A model generated the notes under the pieces. That model was given only the letters and a program-made list of their open reading frames with translations. It made no database searches and was not told the DNA's origin. Below, in pieces: positions 9,122-17,294 of a stretch of 64,000 nucleotides of DNA. Each line of letters opens with the position of its first letter. The first letter of the stretch is position 1. Made by a program: the position numbers and the translations under genes. Source of the stretch: NVTR01 sp036480115 (lineage in GTDB: Bacteria > Pseudomonadota > Alphaproteobacteria > Rhodobacterales > Rhodobacteraceae); NCBI GenBank assembly GCA_965224795.1, contig CBDDAE010000001.1, positions 434,001-498,000 on the forward strand, given 5' to 3'.

Positions 9122-9620
9122 CAGCTGCCACCTTCATGCTGACCATACGATCCGGGTTCATCGGAGGTTCTCCCTTCAAAATATTGTCGACATGTTCCAT
9201 GCCCGAAACCACACGACCATAAACAGTATACTGGTTGTTCAAAAAGTGATTGTCGGAGAAATTGATGAAAAATTGGCTGTTGGCGCTGTCCGGGCTGGCT
9301 GAACGCGCAGCACCGATTGTGCCACGATCGTGGGGCAGACTGGAAAACTCTGCTGGAACATTTGGTAAATCAGACCCTCCAGTTCCCGCGGAACTCAGAT
9401 TAAAATCTTTTTCCGCATTCCCATTGGCCACATCTCCAGTTTGCGCCATGAAGCCGTCAATGACCCGGTGAAAAACCACGTTGTCATAGGCACCCGTGCG
9501 CGCAAGTTCCTTCATGCGCTCACAATGTTTTGGCGCCACATCTGGCAGTAATTCGATGGTTACAGTGCCATCTTTCAGTTCAATCAAAATGGTGTTTTCT
9601 GGATCTTTAATTTCGGCCAT
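9114..9620 (-). CDS. Cyclophilin-type peptidyl-prolyl isomerase, cytoplasmic
   Basis: 168 residues and no signal peptide. A complete cyclophilin core is visible: FHRVIDGFMAQTGD (residues ~50-63) with the catalytic Arg, GGSDLPNVPAEF, ANSQFFINF and NNQYTVYGRVV. It is the first gene of the two-gene cyclophilin operon. Bacterial cyclophilins assist protein folding and are usually dispensable. Close in length and sequence to PpiB, but two paralogues sit here, so I leave the symbol open. Confidence 0.93.
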   Translation of the reverse strand: MAEIKDPENTILIELKDGTVTIELLPDVAPKHCERMKELARTGAYDNVVFHRVIDGFMAQTGDVANGNAEKDFNLSSAGTGGSDLPNVPAEFSSLPHDRGTIGAARSASPDSANSQFFINFSDNHFLNNQYTVYGRVVSGMEHVDNILKGEPPMNPDRMVSMKVAADA

Positions 9621-9781
9621 CGGGCGCTCCTGTGTTCTGGTTTAGCTGCAAACTAAGGTGCGCGCGGCAAAAGGAAAAGCCGAATAACAGCGCTAGCACC
9701 TAAATCCACGGCCATTTCATCAACAATAGGAGAATTGCCGCCGCTTTCCCGCCATCTAAGCATCTGTTAGCGCAACCGTAA

Positions 9782-9810
9782 TTGCCACAAGATCACCTGT
9801 CCCCTTATAG
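9782..9810 (+). promoter_or_regulatory. Putative sigma-70 promoter of the aldolase gene
   Basis: TTGCCA (9782-9787), a 17-base spacer and TTATAG (9805-9810), 38 bases before the aldolase ATG. AGGA at ~9835 serves as ribosome binding site. Confidence 0.45.
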
Positions 9811-9848
9811 CTGGCCATGGGGACATTATTTTTTAGGAAAAATTTACC

Positions 9849-10742
9849 ATGCCAAATCAAAAACAATCCGACCAAATGCGTTCTGGCAAAGGTTTTGTTG
9901 CCGCCCTTGACCAAAGTGGCGGATCCACCCCAAAAGCGCTTGGATTGTATGGCATCGACAGTGACAGCTACAAATCTGACGCCGAAATGTATGACATGAT
10001 CCACGCTATGCGCACCCGTATTGTTCAGGCCCCGGCATTTACCGGCCAACGTATTGTCGGCGCAATCCTTTTTGAAAACACCATGGACCGCGAAATGGGC
10101 GGCAAACCAACGGCTTCCTACCTTTGGGAAGACCGAGGTACTGTCCCCTTCCTAAAAATTGACAAGGGCCTGGAAGACGAAAACGACGGCGTGAAACTGA
10201 TGAAACCCCTAGACAGTCTGGACGACTTGCTGAAACGGGCCGTTACTGCCGGTATTTACGGTACTAAAATGCGCTCGGTTATTGACGCAGCTTCGCAAAC
10301 CGGTATCGCTGCCAATGTCGCCCAGCAGTTTGACATTGCGAAAGTTATTATTTCCCACGGCTTGATGCCCATTATTGAGCCGGAAGTGACAATTTCAATC
10401 GCCGATAAATCAGCAGCTGAAGATATTCTGTTGGCCGAGCTAACCAAAAACCTGGATGCCATGCCCGAGGGCCAGCAGGTGATGTTGAAGTTAACCCTGC
10501 CAAACAGCGCAAACCACTATCAGTCGCTTGTTGGGCACCGGGCTGTTTTGCGGATTGTGGCACTGTCGGGTGGGTATTCACGCAGCGACGCCAACCAAAA
10601 ACTGGGAAAAAATTCGGGTGTTATCGCCAGTTTCTCACGCGCTCTAACCGAAGGTTTGTCAGCCAATCAAAGTGATGCCGAATTCAACGCAATGCTGGAA
10701 GATACAATTGACCAAATATATTCGGCTTCTGTCGCCGGATAA
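9849..10742 (+). CDS. Fructose-bisphosphate aldolase class I
   Basis: 297 residues. It matches the short bacterial class I (Schiff-base) aldolases: GFVAALDQSGGSTPKAL near residue 16, GAILFENTMDRE near 66, VPFLKIDKGL near 98, GIYGTKMRSVI near 137, LMPIIEPEV near 174, and LSGGYSRSDAN near the C-terminus. It cleaves or forms fructose 1,6-bisphosphate in glycolysis/gluconeogenesis without a metal. It is monocistronic, divergent from the cyclophilins, and has its own promoter candidate. It lies ~540 bases from the pyruvate dehydrogenase operon, but FtsB intervenes. Confidence 0.93.
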   Translation: MPNQKQSDQMRSGKGFVAALDQSGGSTPKALGLYGIDSDSYKSDAEMYDMIHAMRTRIVQAPAFTGQRIVGAILFENTMDREMGGKPTASYLWEDRGTVPFLKIDKGLEDENDGVKLMKPLDSLDDLLKRAVTAGIYGTKMRSVIDAASQTGIAANVAQQFDIAKVIISHGLMPIIEPEVTISIADKSAAEDILLAELTKNLDAMPEGQQVMLKLTLPNSANHYQSLVGHRAVLRIVALSGGYSRSDANQKLGKNSGVIASFSRALTEGLSANQSDAEFNAMLEDTIDQIYSASVAG

Positions 10743-10819
10743 TATCACGGTTAATGTCACAGCGGTTTTACAAAATTAGTAATTCACATCGCAGAAGTTT
10801 TGTGGCAAAAAGGCCTTAA

Positions 10820-10841
10820 CCCCACCCACTGTGAGGTGGGG
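10820..10841 (+). other. Hairpin just upstream of the FtsB-like gene
   Basis: CCCCACC (10820-10826), loop CACTGTGA, GGTGGGG (10835-10841). There is no T-tract, so it is not a classical terminator of the aldolase gene. It ends 12 bases before the FtsB ATG and may influence that gene's translation. Confidence 0.45.
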
Positions 10842-10853
10842 ATTGGGGTAGAC

Positions 10854-11156
10854 ATGGGCGGTTCAAAGAAAAATCCTTCCTACGGCGCGGTTGCATATTT
10901 TGCAATCCTGTTTTCATTGGCAACCTATTTCACTTTTGCCAGTGTTCAGGGAGATTTTGGCCTGTTTCAGCGGGTGCAAATTGATGCAGAAGCCAAAGTG
11001 CTAACCATGGAACGTGATCAGTTGCGCCAGGAAGTCGCCGATATGCGCAACAAAACCCATAGGCTTTCTGATGAGTTTCTTGACCTTGATCTACTGGATG
11101 AACAGGCCCGCGATGTTTTGGGGCTGGTCAGATCCGACGAAATAGTCATTCGCTAG
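10854..11156 (+). CDS. FtsB/DivIC-like septum formation initiator family protein
   Basis: 100 residues from the ATG at 10854. Layout: short cytoplasmic N-terminus, one membrane helix (VAYFAILFSLATYFTFASV, ~12-30), then a coiled coil (LTMERDQLRQEVADMRNKTHRLSDE, ~50-75) and a short C-terminus. This is the FtsB/DivIC plan, a bitopic protein of the division complex with FtsL and FtsQ. The longer reading frame back to 10800 would read through a hairpin and has no supporting signal; GGGG at ~10845 precedes the chosen start. Location next to the pyruvate dehydrogenase operon is the usual alphaproteobacterial neighbourhood. Confidence 0.85.
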   Translation: MGGSKKNPSYGAVAYFAILFSLATYFTFASVQGDFGLFQRVQIDAEAKVLTMERDQLRQEVADMRNKTHRLSDEFLDLDLLDEQARDVLGLVRSDEIVIR

Positions 11157-11240
11157 AAACAAGCATTTTTCCCGGTGTTTTGAGGCTATCTCAAAAAAAT
11201 CTAAAAATAGATCGCTTTTTTACCAATTTTGTTCTATATA

Positions 11241-11258
11241 TAGTTTAACGTTAAACTA
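11241..11258. promoter_or_regulatory. Perfect 18-bp palindrome, probable operator of the pdh operon
   Basis: TAGTTTAACGTTAAACTA is its own reverse complement. It begins directly behind a TATATA (11235-11240) that can serve as -10, and ends 26 bases before the pdhA start, a position typical of a repressor site. The -35 region is poor. The 11157-11240 stretch is very AT-rich and has a second inverted repeat, TTTTGAG-N5-CTCAAAA, at 11178-11196. The cognate regulator is not in the window. Confidence 0.65.
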
Positions 11259-11284
11259 CTTTCGCGACCGACAGGAGCGCCGCT

Positions 11285-12280
11285 ATGGCCGCCAAGAAAA
11301 AACCCGTAAAATCAAACACATCCAAAGAAGAGCTGCTTGAACATTATCGCCAAATGTTACTGATCCGACGATTCGAAGAAAAAGCCGGACAGTTATATGG
11401 TATGGGCTTGATTGGCGGGTTTTGCCATTTATACATCGGACAAGAGGCCGTCGTCGTCGGTCTAGAAGCCGTGGCAATAGACGGCGACAAACGCATCACC
11501 AGTTACCGCGACCACGGCCACATGTTGGCATGTGGCATGGACCCAAAGGGCGTGATGGCCGAACTGACAGGCCGCGAGGGCGGCTATTCCCGCGGCAAGG
11601 GAGGCAGCATGCATATGTTTTCTAAGGAAAAAAACTTTTACGGAGGCAACGGCATTGTCGCAGCACAGGTTCCCCTTGGTGCCGGTTTGGCTTTTGCCGA
11701 CAAATACTTGGGCAATGACAATGTAAGTTTTGCCTATTTCGGTGATGGTGCCGCCAATCAGGGACAGGTCTATGAAAGCTTTAACATGGCGGCCCTGTGG
11801 AAGTTGCCGGTTATTTTCGTAATTGAAAACAACCACTACGCCATGGGCACAGCCCAGTCACGATCCACTTCCTCGGCCGAAATATACACACGGGGCGCAG
11901 CTTTTGGCATCCCCGGCGAAGCGGTGGATGGCATGGATGTTCTGGCTGTCAAAGCAGCGGGGCAAAAAGCCACTGAGCATTGCCGATCTGGTAACGGCCC
12001 TTACATCCTTGAAATTAAAACCTACCGCTACCGTGGCCATTCCATGTCGGACCCGGCCAAATATCGAACCCGCGAAGAAGTTCAAAAAATGCGCACAGAG
12101 CGCGACGCCATTGAACATGTGCGCGATTTGCTGCTCACCGGCAAACACGCCAGCGATGATGATCTGAAAACCATCGACAAAGACATCAAAGCCGTGGTGA
12201 ACGAAGCCGCCGAATTTGCCAAAGAAAGCCCGGAACCGGCACTCAGCGAACTTTACACTGATATTTACGCGGAGGCCTGA
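11285..12280 (+). CDS. pdhA: Pyruvate dehydrogenase E1 component, alpha subunit
   Basis: 331 residues. With the beta subunit it decarboxylates pyruvate on thiamine diphosphate and transfers the acetyl group to lipoyl-E2. The thiamine diphosphate motif runs from GDG at residues 153-155 to ENN at 181-183; RDHGHML near 75 and the phosphorylation-loop-like YRYRGHSMSDP are also typical. The first ~15 residues are Lys-rich. AGGAG at 11272 is a clear ribosome binding site. It is the first gene of the operon and lies behind the palindrome at 11241. Confidence 0.96.
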   Translation: MAAKKKPVKSNTSKEELLEHYRQMLLIRRFEEKAGQLYGMGLIGGFCHLYIGQEAVVVGLEAVAIDGDKRITSYRDHGHMLACGMDPKGVMAELTGREGGYSRGKGGSMHMFSKEKNFYGGNGIVAAQVPLGAGLAFADKYLGNDNVSFAYFGDGAANQGQVYESFNMAALWKLPVIFVIENNHYAMGTAQSRSTSSAEIYTRGAAFGIPGEAVDGMDVLAVKAAGQKATEHCRSGNGPYILEIKTYRYRGHSMSDPAKYRTREEVQKMRTERDAIEHVRDLLLTGKHASDDDLKTIDKDIKAVVNEAAEFAKESPEPALSELYTDIYAEA

Positions 12281-12283
12281 GCG

Positions 12284-12673
12284 ATGCCGCATTTCGAAAT
12301 ATTCGTGGCCGAAGTTGACAAGGCCAAGACGTATTATACCGGGCTATTTGGCTGGTCCTATTCGCCCATGCCCGGTGCTGAAGATTGGGAATACCATTTG
12401 GCTGAAGGACAAAATATCGGTGTTGGCAAAGGTTGCACCGTCGGAATTTCGCGTCGACCGGACAAAGCGCATCCCGCAGGATCATCTGTTCGAGGTGGTA
12501 CAATGACATTTGAAGTAAATGATTGCGACGCGACCTATACTTGGGCACTTGCAAATGGTGGTAGTGAAGCGCTGCCACCAGAAAATTACCCAGGGATCGG
12601 GCGCTGTGCCTATGTCGAAGACGGTCAAGGCAACATCGTAGGCATGATCACGCCGGCAAAGGAAGATATCTGA
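12284..12673 (+). CDS. VOC (glyoxalase/bleomycin resistance) family protein inside the pdh operon
   Basis: 129 residues, one VOC unit with the beta-alpha-beta-beta-beta order: HFEIFVAEVDKAKTYYTGLFGW at the start and the second half around TMTFEVNDCDATYTWALANGG to GRCAYVEDGQGNIVGMI. VOC proteins are metal-dependent lyases, dioxygenases or binding proteins, so no reaction can be assigned. It sits three bases after pdhA (GGAG ribosome site within the pdhA end) and two bases before pdhB, so it is certainly in the operon. A link to pyruvate or methylglyoxal chemistry is only a guess. Confidence 0.85.
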   Translation: MPHFEIFVAEVDKAKTYYTGLFGWSYSPMPGAEDWEYHLAEGQNIGVGKGCTVGISRRPDKAHPAGSSVRGGTMTFEVNDCDATYTWALANGGSEALPPENYPGIGRCAYVEDGQGNIVGMITPAKEDI

Positions 12674-12674
12674 T

Positions 12675-14039
12675 ATGGCCACCGAAATACTCATGCCCGC
12701 CCTGTCCCCGACGATGGAAGAAGGCACGCTGTCAAAATGGTTGGTAAAAGAGGGTGATACCGTTTCTTCGGGTGACATCATCGCCGAGATTGAAACCGAC
12801 AAAGCCGTGATGGAATTTGAAGCCGTAGACGAAGGTATCATCGGCAAAATTCTGATTGCTGAAGGCTCAGAAGGTGTTGCCGTAAATACTGCCATCGCCG
12901 TTTTGGTCGAAGACGGCGAAAGTGCTGACGATATTGCGCAGCCCACCCCCTCACCGCCACCGGCTGAACCTGCCCAGGCCGCGGAACGCGCGCCGGCCCA
13001 ACCTGCAGCCGCACCAACTGTTGACGCCGCCGCCCCGGATTACCCGGCCGGCACTGAAATGAAATCCACCACTGTGCGCGAGGCCTTGCGCGACGCTATG
13101 TCCGAAGAAATGCGCCGCGATGACACCGTGTATCTGATGGGCGAAGAAGTCGCTGAATATCAAGGGGCCTATAAGATCAGCCAGGGTATGCTTGATGAAT
13201 TTGGCGAAAAACGGGTGATTGATACGCCGATCACCGAACACGGTTTCACCGGCATTGCCATCGGGTCCGCCTTTGGCGGGCTGAAACCGATCGTTGAATT
13301 CATGACCTTCAACTTTGCCATGCAAGCCATTGATCAAATTATAAATTCCGCTGCCAAGACGCTCTATATGTCCGGCGGTCAGATGGGGGCGAGCATCGTT
13401 TTTCGCGGTGCTAACGGTGCAGCTGCCCGCGTTGGTGCCCAGCATTCCCAGGATTATTCCAGTTGGTACGCACAGGTTCCCGGCCTGAAAGTGGTACAGC
13501 CCTATTCGGCTGCCGACGCCAAGGGCCTGCTGAAAACCGCGATCCGTGACCCGAACCCGGTGATATTCCTAGAAAACGAACTGCTCTACGGCCACGCATT
13601 TGATGTCCCGGTATTGGACGATTTCACCATCCCTTTCGGCAAAGCCCGCATTTGGCGCGAGGGAACCGACGTTACCATCGTCAGCTTTTCCATCGGTATG
13701 CAATACGCACTGGAAGCCGCGGATGAATTGGCCAAAGAAGGCATATCTTGCGAAGTGATCGATTTGCGCACCATCCGCCCGATTGACTATGAAACCGTCA
13801 TCAGGAGCGTGCAGAAAACCAACCGCTGCGTCACAGTGGAAGAAGGCTGGCCAATCTGTTCAATCGGCAACCATCTGTCGGCCTATATCATGACCGAAGC
13901 ATTCGATCATCTGGACGCCCCGGTGTTGAACGTGGCCGGTAAAGACGTGCCCATGCCCTACGCGGCAAATCTTGAAAAACTGGCGTTGGTCAACGCCCAG
14001 GATGTCATCGCGGCGGTAAAATCCGTCACCTACCGGTAG
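12675..14039 (+). CDS. pdhB: Pyruvate dehydrogenase E1 component, beta subunit with N-terminal lipoyl domain
   Basis: 454 residues. A lipoyl domain (residues 1-80, lipoyl lysine K43 in EIETDKAVME) is followed by a Pro/Ala linker (~85-125) and then the E1-beta body (MKSTTVREALRDAMSEEM through LEKLALVNAQDVIAAV). E1-beta with its own lipoyl domain is typical of alphaproteobacteria. Conserved pieces include DTPITEHGFTGIAIG, MTFNFAMQAIDQIINSAAK and VQPYSAADAKGL. The first ~200 bases are strikingly similar to the start of pdhC. Confidence 0.96.
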   Translation: MATEILMPALSPTMEEGTLSKWLVKEGDTVSSGDIIAEIETDKAVMEFEAVDEGIIGKILIAEGSEGVAVNTAIAVLVEDGESADDIAQPTPSPPPAEPAQAAERAPAQPAAAPTVDAAAPDYPAGTEMKSTTVREALRDAMSEEMRRDDTVYLMGEEVAEYQGAYKISQGMLDEFGEKRVIDTPITEHGFTGIAIGSAFGGLKPIVEFMTFNFAMQAIDQIINSAAKTLYMSGGQMGASIVFRGANGAAARVGAQHSQDYSSWYAQVPGLKVVQPYSAADAKGLLKTAIRDPNPVIFLENELLYGHAFDVPVLDDFTIPFGKARIWREGTDVTIVSFSIGMQYALEAADELAKEGISCEVIDLRTIRPIDYETVIRSVQKTNRCVTVEEGWPICSIGNHLSAYIMTEAFDHLDAPVLNVAGKDVPMPYAANLEKLALVNAQDVIAAVKSVTYR

Positions 14040-14051
14040 GGGAAAACAGCC

Positions 14052-15338
14052 ATGCCCATTGAAATTCAAATGCCCGCTCTGTCCCCGACCATGGAAGAAG
14101 GCACGCTTTCTAAATGGCTAGTGAAAGAGGGCGACACGGTAACATCCGGCGACCTGCTGGCCGAGATTGAAACCGACAAAGCCGTGATGGAATTTGAAGT
14201 CGTGGATGAAGGTATTGTTGGTAAAATTCTGGTGGCCGAAGGTACAGAAGGCGTGCAGGTCAACACAGTGATTGCCGTCCTGCTGGAAGATGGCGAAAGT
14301 GCCGCTGATATCGGTTCAACCGCCCCCGCCGCCGCAGCGCCAGAAACCCAAACGCCAACACCCGAACCAACTGCCCCAGCCGCGCCAACCGCAGCCCCGG
14401 TTGCAGCGCAAGCGGCTGACGGAACACGCATATTTGCTTCACCTCTGGCTCGGCGTATCGCAACAGACAAAGGCGTTGATCTGACCTCCGTTACCGGTTC
14501 CGGCCCCCATGGCCGCATCGTCAAGGCAGATGTAGAAGGCGCCACAGCTACCAAATCCACCCCTGCCAAAGCAACGGCACCTGCGACAACGGCATCCATG
14601 CCAACCGGCCCGGCAACCGATACCGTGTTGGCCATGTATGCCGATCGCGAATACTTAGAAATTCCGCTGGATGGTTTGCGCAAGATCATAGCGTCGCGCC
14701 TGACCGAAGCCAAACAAACCATTCCACATTTCTACCTGCGTCGCGATATTCATCTGGATGAACTACTGAAATTCCGCGCCACATTGAACAAGCAACTGGA
14801 AGCCCGCGGCGTGAAACTGTCGGTCAACGATTTCATCATAAAGGCCTGCGCTTTGGCACTGCAATCCGTGCCAACGGCCAACTCAGTCTGGGCCGGTGAC
14901 CGCATCCTGCAGCTGAAACCATCCGACGTTGCGGTTGCAGTCGCTATTGAGGGCGGGTTGTTCACGCCGGTTCTAAAAGACGCCGAAAGCAAAACCTTGT
15001 CCGCCCTGTCGGCCGAGATGAAAGACCTCGCCAGCCGGGCCCGTGAACGCAAACTGGCGCCGCATGAATATCAGGGCGGCAGCTTCGCCATTTCCAACCT
15101 TGGCATGATGGGCATCGACAATTTTGACGCGGTGATCAATCCGCCGCATGGCTCAATTCTGGCCGTCGGGGTTGGTGCGAAAAAACCCATTGTCGGGGCC
15201 GATGGCGAACTTGCGGTGGCAACAGTGATGTCGGTGACACTATCGGTTGATCACCGGGTGATTGACGGGGCACTGGGGGCCGAATTCCTGGCCGCTATCA
15301 AAAGCAACCTGGAAAATCCAATGGGCATGTTGGCCTAA
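14052..15338 (+). CDS. pdhC: Dihydrolipoamide acetyltransferase, E2 of pyruvate dehydrogenase
   Basis: 428 residues. One lipoyl domain (1-80, lipoyl K43), a Pro/Ala linker, a peripheral subunit-binding domain (~130-165, ASPLARRIATDKGVDL and GSGPHGRIVKADV), a second linker, and the catalytic acetyltransferase domain from ~200, ending with DHRVIDGALG (catalytic His ~401). It forms the core of the complex and passes acetyl groups to CoA. No E3 (dihydrolipoamide dehydrogenase) gene follows; the next gene is convergent cysE, ten bases away. Confidence 0.96.
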   Translation: MPIEIQMPALSPTMEEGTLSKWLVKEGDTVTSGDLLAEIETDKAVMEFEVVDEGIVGKILVAEGTEGVQVNTVIAVLLEDGESAADIGSTAPAAAAPETQTPTPEPTAPAAPTAAPVAAQAADGTRIFASPLARRIATDKGVDLTSVTGSGPHGRIVKADVEGATATKSTPAKATAPATTASMPTGPATDTVLAMYADREYLEIPLDGLRKIIASRLTEAKQTIPHFYLRRDIHLDELLKFRATLNKQLEARGVKLSVNDFIIKACALALQSVPTANSVWAGDRILQLKPSDVAVAVAIEGGLFTPVLKDAESKTLSALSAEMKDLASRARERKLAPHEYQGGSFAISNLGMMGIDNFDAVINPPHGSILAVGVGAKKPIVGADGELAVATVMSVTLSVDHRVIDGALGAEFLAAIKSNLENPMGMLA

Positions 15339-15348
15339 GCCAGCCCCG

Positions 15349-16158
15349 TTACGAACAACCGTTCAATATCTGGTTCATGCTCATCGCCGGCTGATCACAG
15401 CCCGCTTCACCGACGATTTTAGCCGGCACCCCGGCCACGGTTTTGCAAGGCGGCACATCTTTCAAAACGACGGAACCGGCGGCAATCCTGCTGCACGCCC
15501 CAACCGTAATATTGCCCAGAACCTTAGCCCCGGCACCAATCAACACGCCATCACCAATCTTCGGATGCCGGTCATCATCTTCCTTACCGGTCCCGCCAAG
15601 CGTTACCGAATGCAGCATTGACACATTGTCACCAACCACTGCGGTTTCGCCAATAACAATGGAATGGGCATGGTCAATCATGATGCCCTGACCGATTTTT
15701 GCGGCCGGGTGAATATCAATACCAAACTGTTCAGACACCCGCATTTGGGAAAAATACGCCAAGTCTTTGCGGCCATTATTCCACAACCAATGGCCCACAC
15801 GGTAGGCCTGAATGGCCTGGAAGCCCTTGAAATATAACAATGGTTGTAAATATCTGTGGCTAGCCGGGTCACGCTCAAACACCGCAACGATGTCAGCGCG
15901 TGCCATCTTGCCCAGGCACGGTTCGGACGCATAGGCCTCATCCGCTATTTCGCGGATCAACTGACCTGACATTTCGCTAGATGCCAATTTTGCCGCCATC
16001 CGGTACGCCAACGCTGCCTCAAGACTGTCATGGTGCAAAACGCTGGCATGCACCAATCCGCCCAATAGCGGTTCATCGGCAATTGCCTGCTCGGCTTCTT
16101 GCCGGATTTGGTTCCAAACCGGATCTACCTCGGCCAGTTTTGTCTTTGTCTTAGCCAT
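15349..16158 (-). CDS. cysE: Serine O-acetyltransferase CysE
   Basis: 269 residues. It makes O-acetylserine from serine and acetyl-CoA, the first step of cysteine synthesis. The N-terminal helical domain (DPVWNQIRQEAEQAI) is followed by left-handed beta-helix hexapeptide repeats (IGQGIMIDHAHSIVIGETAVVGDNV, HPKIGDGVLIGAGAKVLGNITVGA). DPAS and HSVTLGGTGK are typical of the family. I recall cysE as the usual neighbour of GTA clusters in Rhodobacterales, which fits here with only the zinc finger gene between. An inverted repeat at 16176-16188 lies just upstream. Confidence 0.96.
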   Translation of the reverse strand: MAKTKTKLAEVDPVWNQIRQEAEQAIADEPLLGGLVHASVLHHDSLEAALAYRMAAKLASSEMSGQLIREIADEAYASEPCLGKMARADIVAVFERDPASHRYLQPLLYFKGFQAIQAYRVGHWLWNNGRKDLAYFSQMRVSEQFGIDIHPAAKIGQGIMIDHAHSIVIGETAVVGDNVSMLHSVTLGGTGKEDDDRHPKIGDGVLIGAGAKVLGNITVGACSRIAAGSVVLKDVPPCKTVAGVPAKIVGEAGCDQPAMSMNQILNGCS

Positions 16159-16175
16159 CGAACTTATCCTTATGT

Positions 16176-16188
16176 GGTCAACTTGACC
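16176..16188. promoter_or_regulatory. Inverted repeat between cysE and the zinc finger gene
   Basis: GGTCAA-C-TTGACC lies 18 bases upstream of the cysE start in the divergent gap. It could be an operator, or TTGACC could be a -35 for the plus-strand gene; no good -10 follows at normal distance. Confidence 0.35.
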
Positions 16189-16245
16189 TACACCAGATAA
16201 GGGTTAATCGCAAAATAAGAATAGGTGATGGGGTTCATTTACAAA

Positions 16246-16587
16246 ATGAATGACAGACAGGCAGATCGTTATCGCCAATTGCTGCTGGCCTTGCAAATCG
16301 ATCTTGATCAGCAGGACGGGTTGGGCAAAGACAGCCAGCAAACCGTTACACTTGATCAACAATCAGTTGGCCGCCTGTCGCGCATGGACGCCATGCAACA
16401 GCAAGCCATGGCCAATGCCACGCAGGCAAGACGCGACCAGACCAAGGTTCGGATCATCGCCGCCCTGTCGCGCCTAGATGAAGGCGAATTCGGATACTGC
16501 CTAAGCTGTGGCGATGACATCACACCAAAACGGCTGGAATTTGATCCAACCGTTCCCACCTGCCTGACCTGTGCCGCAGGGGACTAG
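16246..16587 (+). CDS. DksA/TraR family zinc finger protein
   Basis: 113 residues from the ATG at 16246 (MNDRQADRYRQLL); GTG 16225 or ATG 16228 would add up to seven residues. An N-terminal coiled-coil region (~1-75, acidic and Gln-rich) precedes a four-cysteine zinc finger (YCLSCGDDI then CLTC, CxxC-x17-CxxC) near the C-terminus, the plan of short DksA/TraR proteins that bind RNA polymerase through the secondary channel. Its stop overlaps the stop of the GTA DUF2793 gene in the palindrome CTAG (16584-16587), so the two genes converge with no room for a terminator. Confidence 0.88.
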   Translation: MNDRQADRYRQLLLALQIDLDQQDGLGKDSQQTVTLDQQSVGRLSRMDAMQQQAMANATQARRDQTKVRIIAALSRLDEGEFGYCLSCGDDITPKRLEFDPTVPTCLTCAAGD

Positions 16588-17294
16588 ACCGACGGAATTT
16601 CCAACCGCATCAGGTGCACTGCCAGGCGGATATTCCCACCGGCAAAATCCCCACCTTCGCCAGTCAACAAAAGATCAGTATCGGAATAATACGTCAGCGG
16701 CGAAGAACTGATCCCCCGCACCCATGCCCCCAAAGCCAAGCCAAGCCCACTGCCATATCGGTTGTCAGACACCGCAACCCCCAAGCGCCAACCTGTCAAC
16801 GTACCGGTCACCGCCGTGGTGATCCGCCCGGTCACGCCGATAATGATCGAAAACGCCGGGATCGCCGCAACCACCGTGTCAGTGGCCCCTGCCACCAACG
16901 TATGATCGATTTCCAATACCTGATGCACAGTCGCCGCCCCATTGGTCGACAGGGCATGCACCCCGGCACGCCAAAGGGTGCCGTCAAACAGCGCCGTTTC
17001 ACCCACATCCTGCACCCAGGCGCGCCAACCCTGTTGTGGCGTCACAAACACCCAACCGCCATTGGAATAGATCGCCACATCACCAATATTGGCGGCCCAT
17101 TCATTGACCGATCCGGCAGCAACACCATAACAATCCCCGTCACTTGCCAACCCGGGCGGAACAGTAACCGAAAGCGAGATCAGCGACATTTGCCCAACCC
17201 CGTCCAGCAACACCAATGCTTCATTTACCGTCACATGCTTTTGCGCCTGCGCCGCCTGCAAATAGGGCAACCCCAATCGTGGTGAATTACTCAT
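16584..17294 (-). CDS. DUF2793 domain protein coupled to GTA g15, putative tail fibre
   Basis: 236 residues. The N-terminal half is a DUF2793 domain (LPYLQAAQAQKHVTVNEALVLLD at residues 9-31, then a Trp-rich part near WVFVTPQQGWRAWVQD). The C-terminal half is Gly/Thr-rich and beta-strand-like, as in fibre or receptor-binding modules. Its ATG overlaps the g15 stop by four bases (17291-17294), so it is the last gene of the GTA operon. DUF2793 occurs in phage and GTA tail proteins; as I recall the R. capsulatus tail fibre gene is unlinked from the main cluster. A role in host contact is inferred. Confidence 0.8.
   Translation of the reverse strand: MSNSPRLGLPYLQAAQAQKHVTVNEALVLLDGVGQMSLISLSVTVPPGLASDGDCYGVAAGSVNEWAANIGDVAIYSNGGWVFVTPQQGWRAWVQDVGETALFDGTLWRAGVHALSTNGAATVHQVLEIDHTLVAGATDTVVAAIPAFSIIIGVTGRITTAVTGTLTGWRLGVAVSDNRYGSGLGLALGAWVRGISSSPLTYYSDTDLLLTGEGGDFAGGNIRLAVHLMRLEIPSV

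Noticed and set aside
14066..14722. 218-codon open frame antisense to pdhC
   Set aside because: Shadow of the Pro/Ala-rich linker coding sequence; no domain seen.
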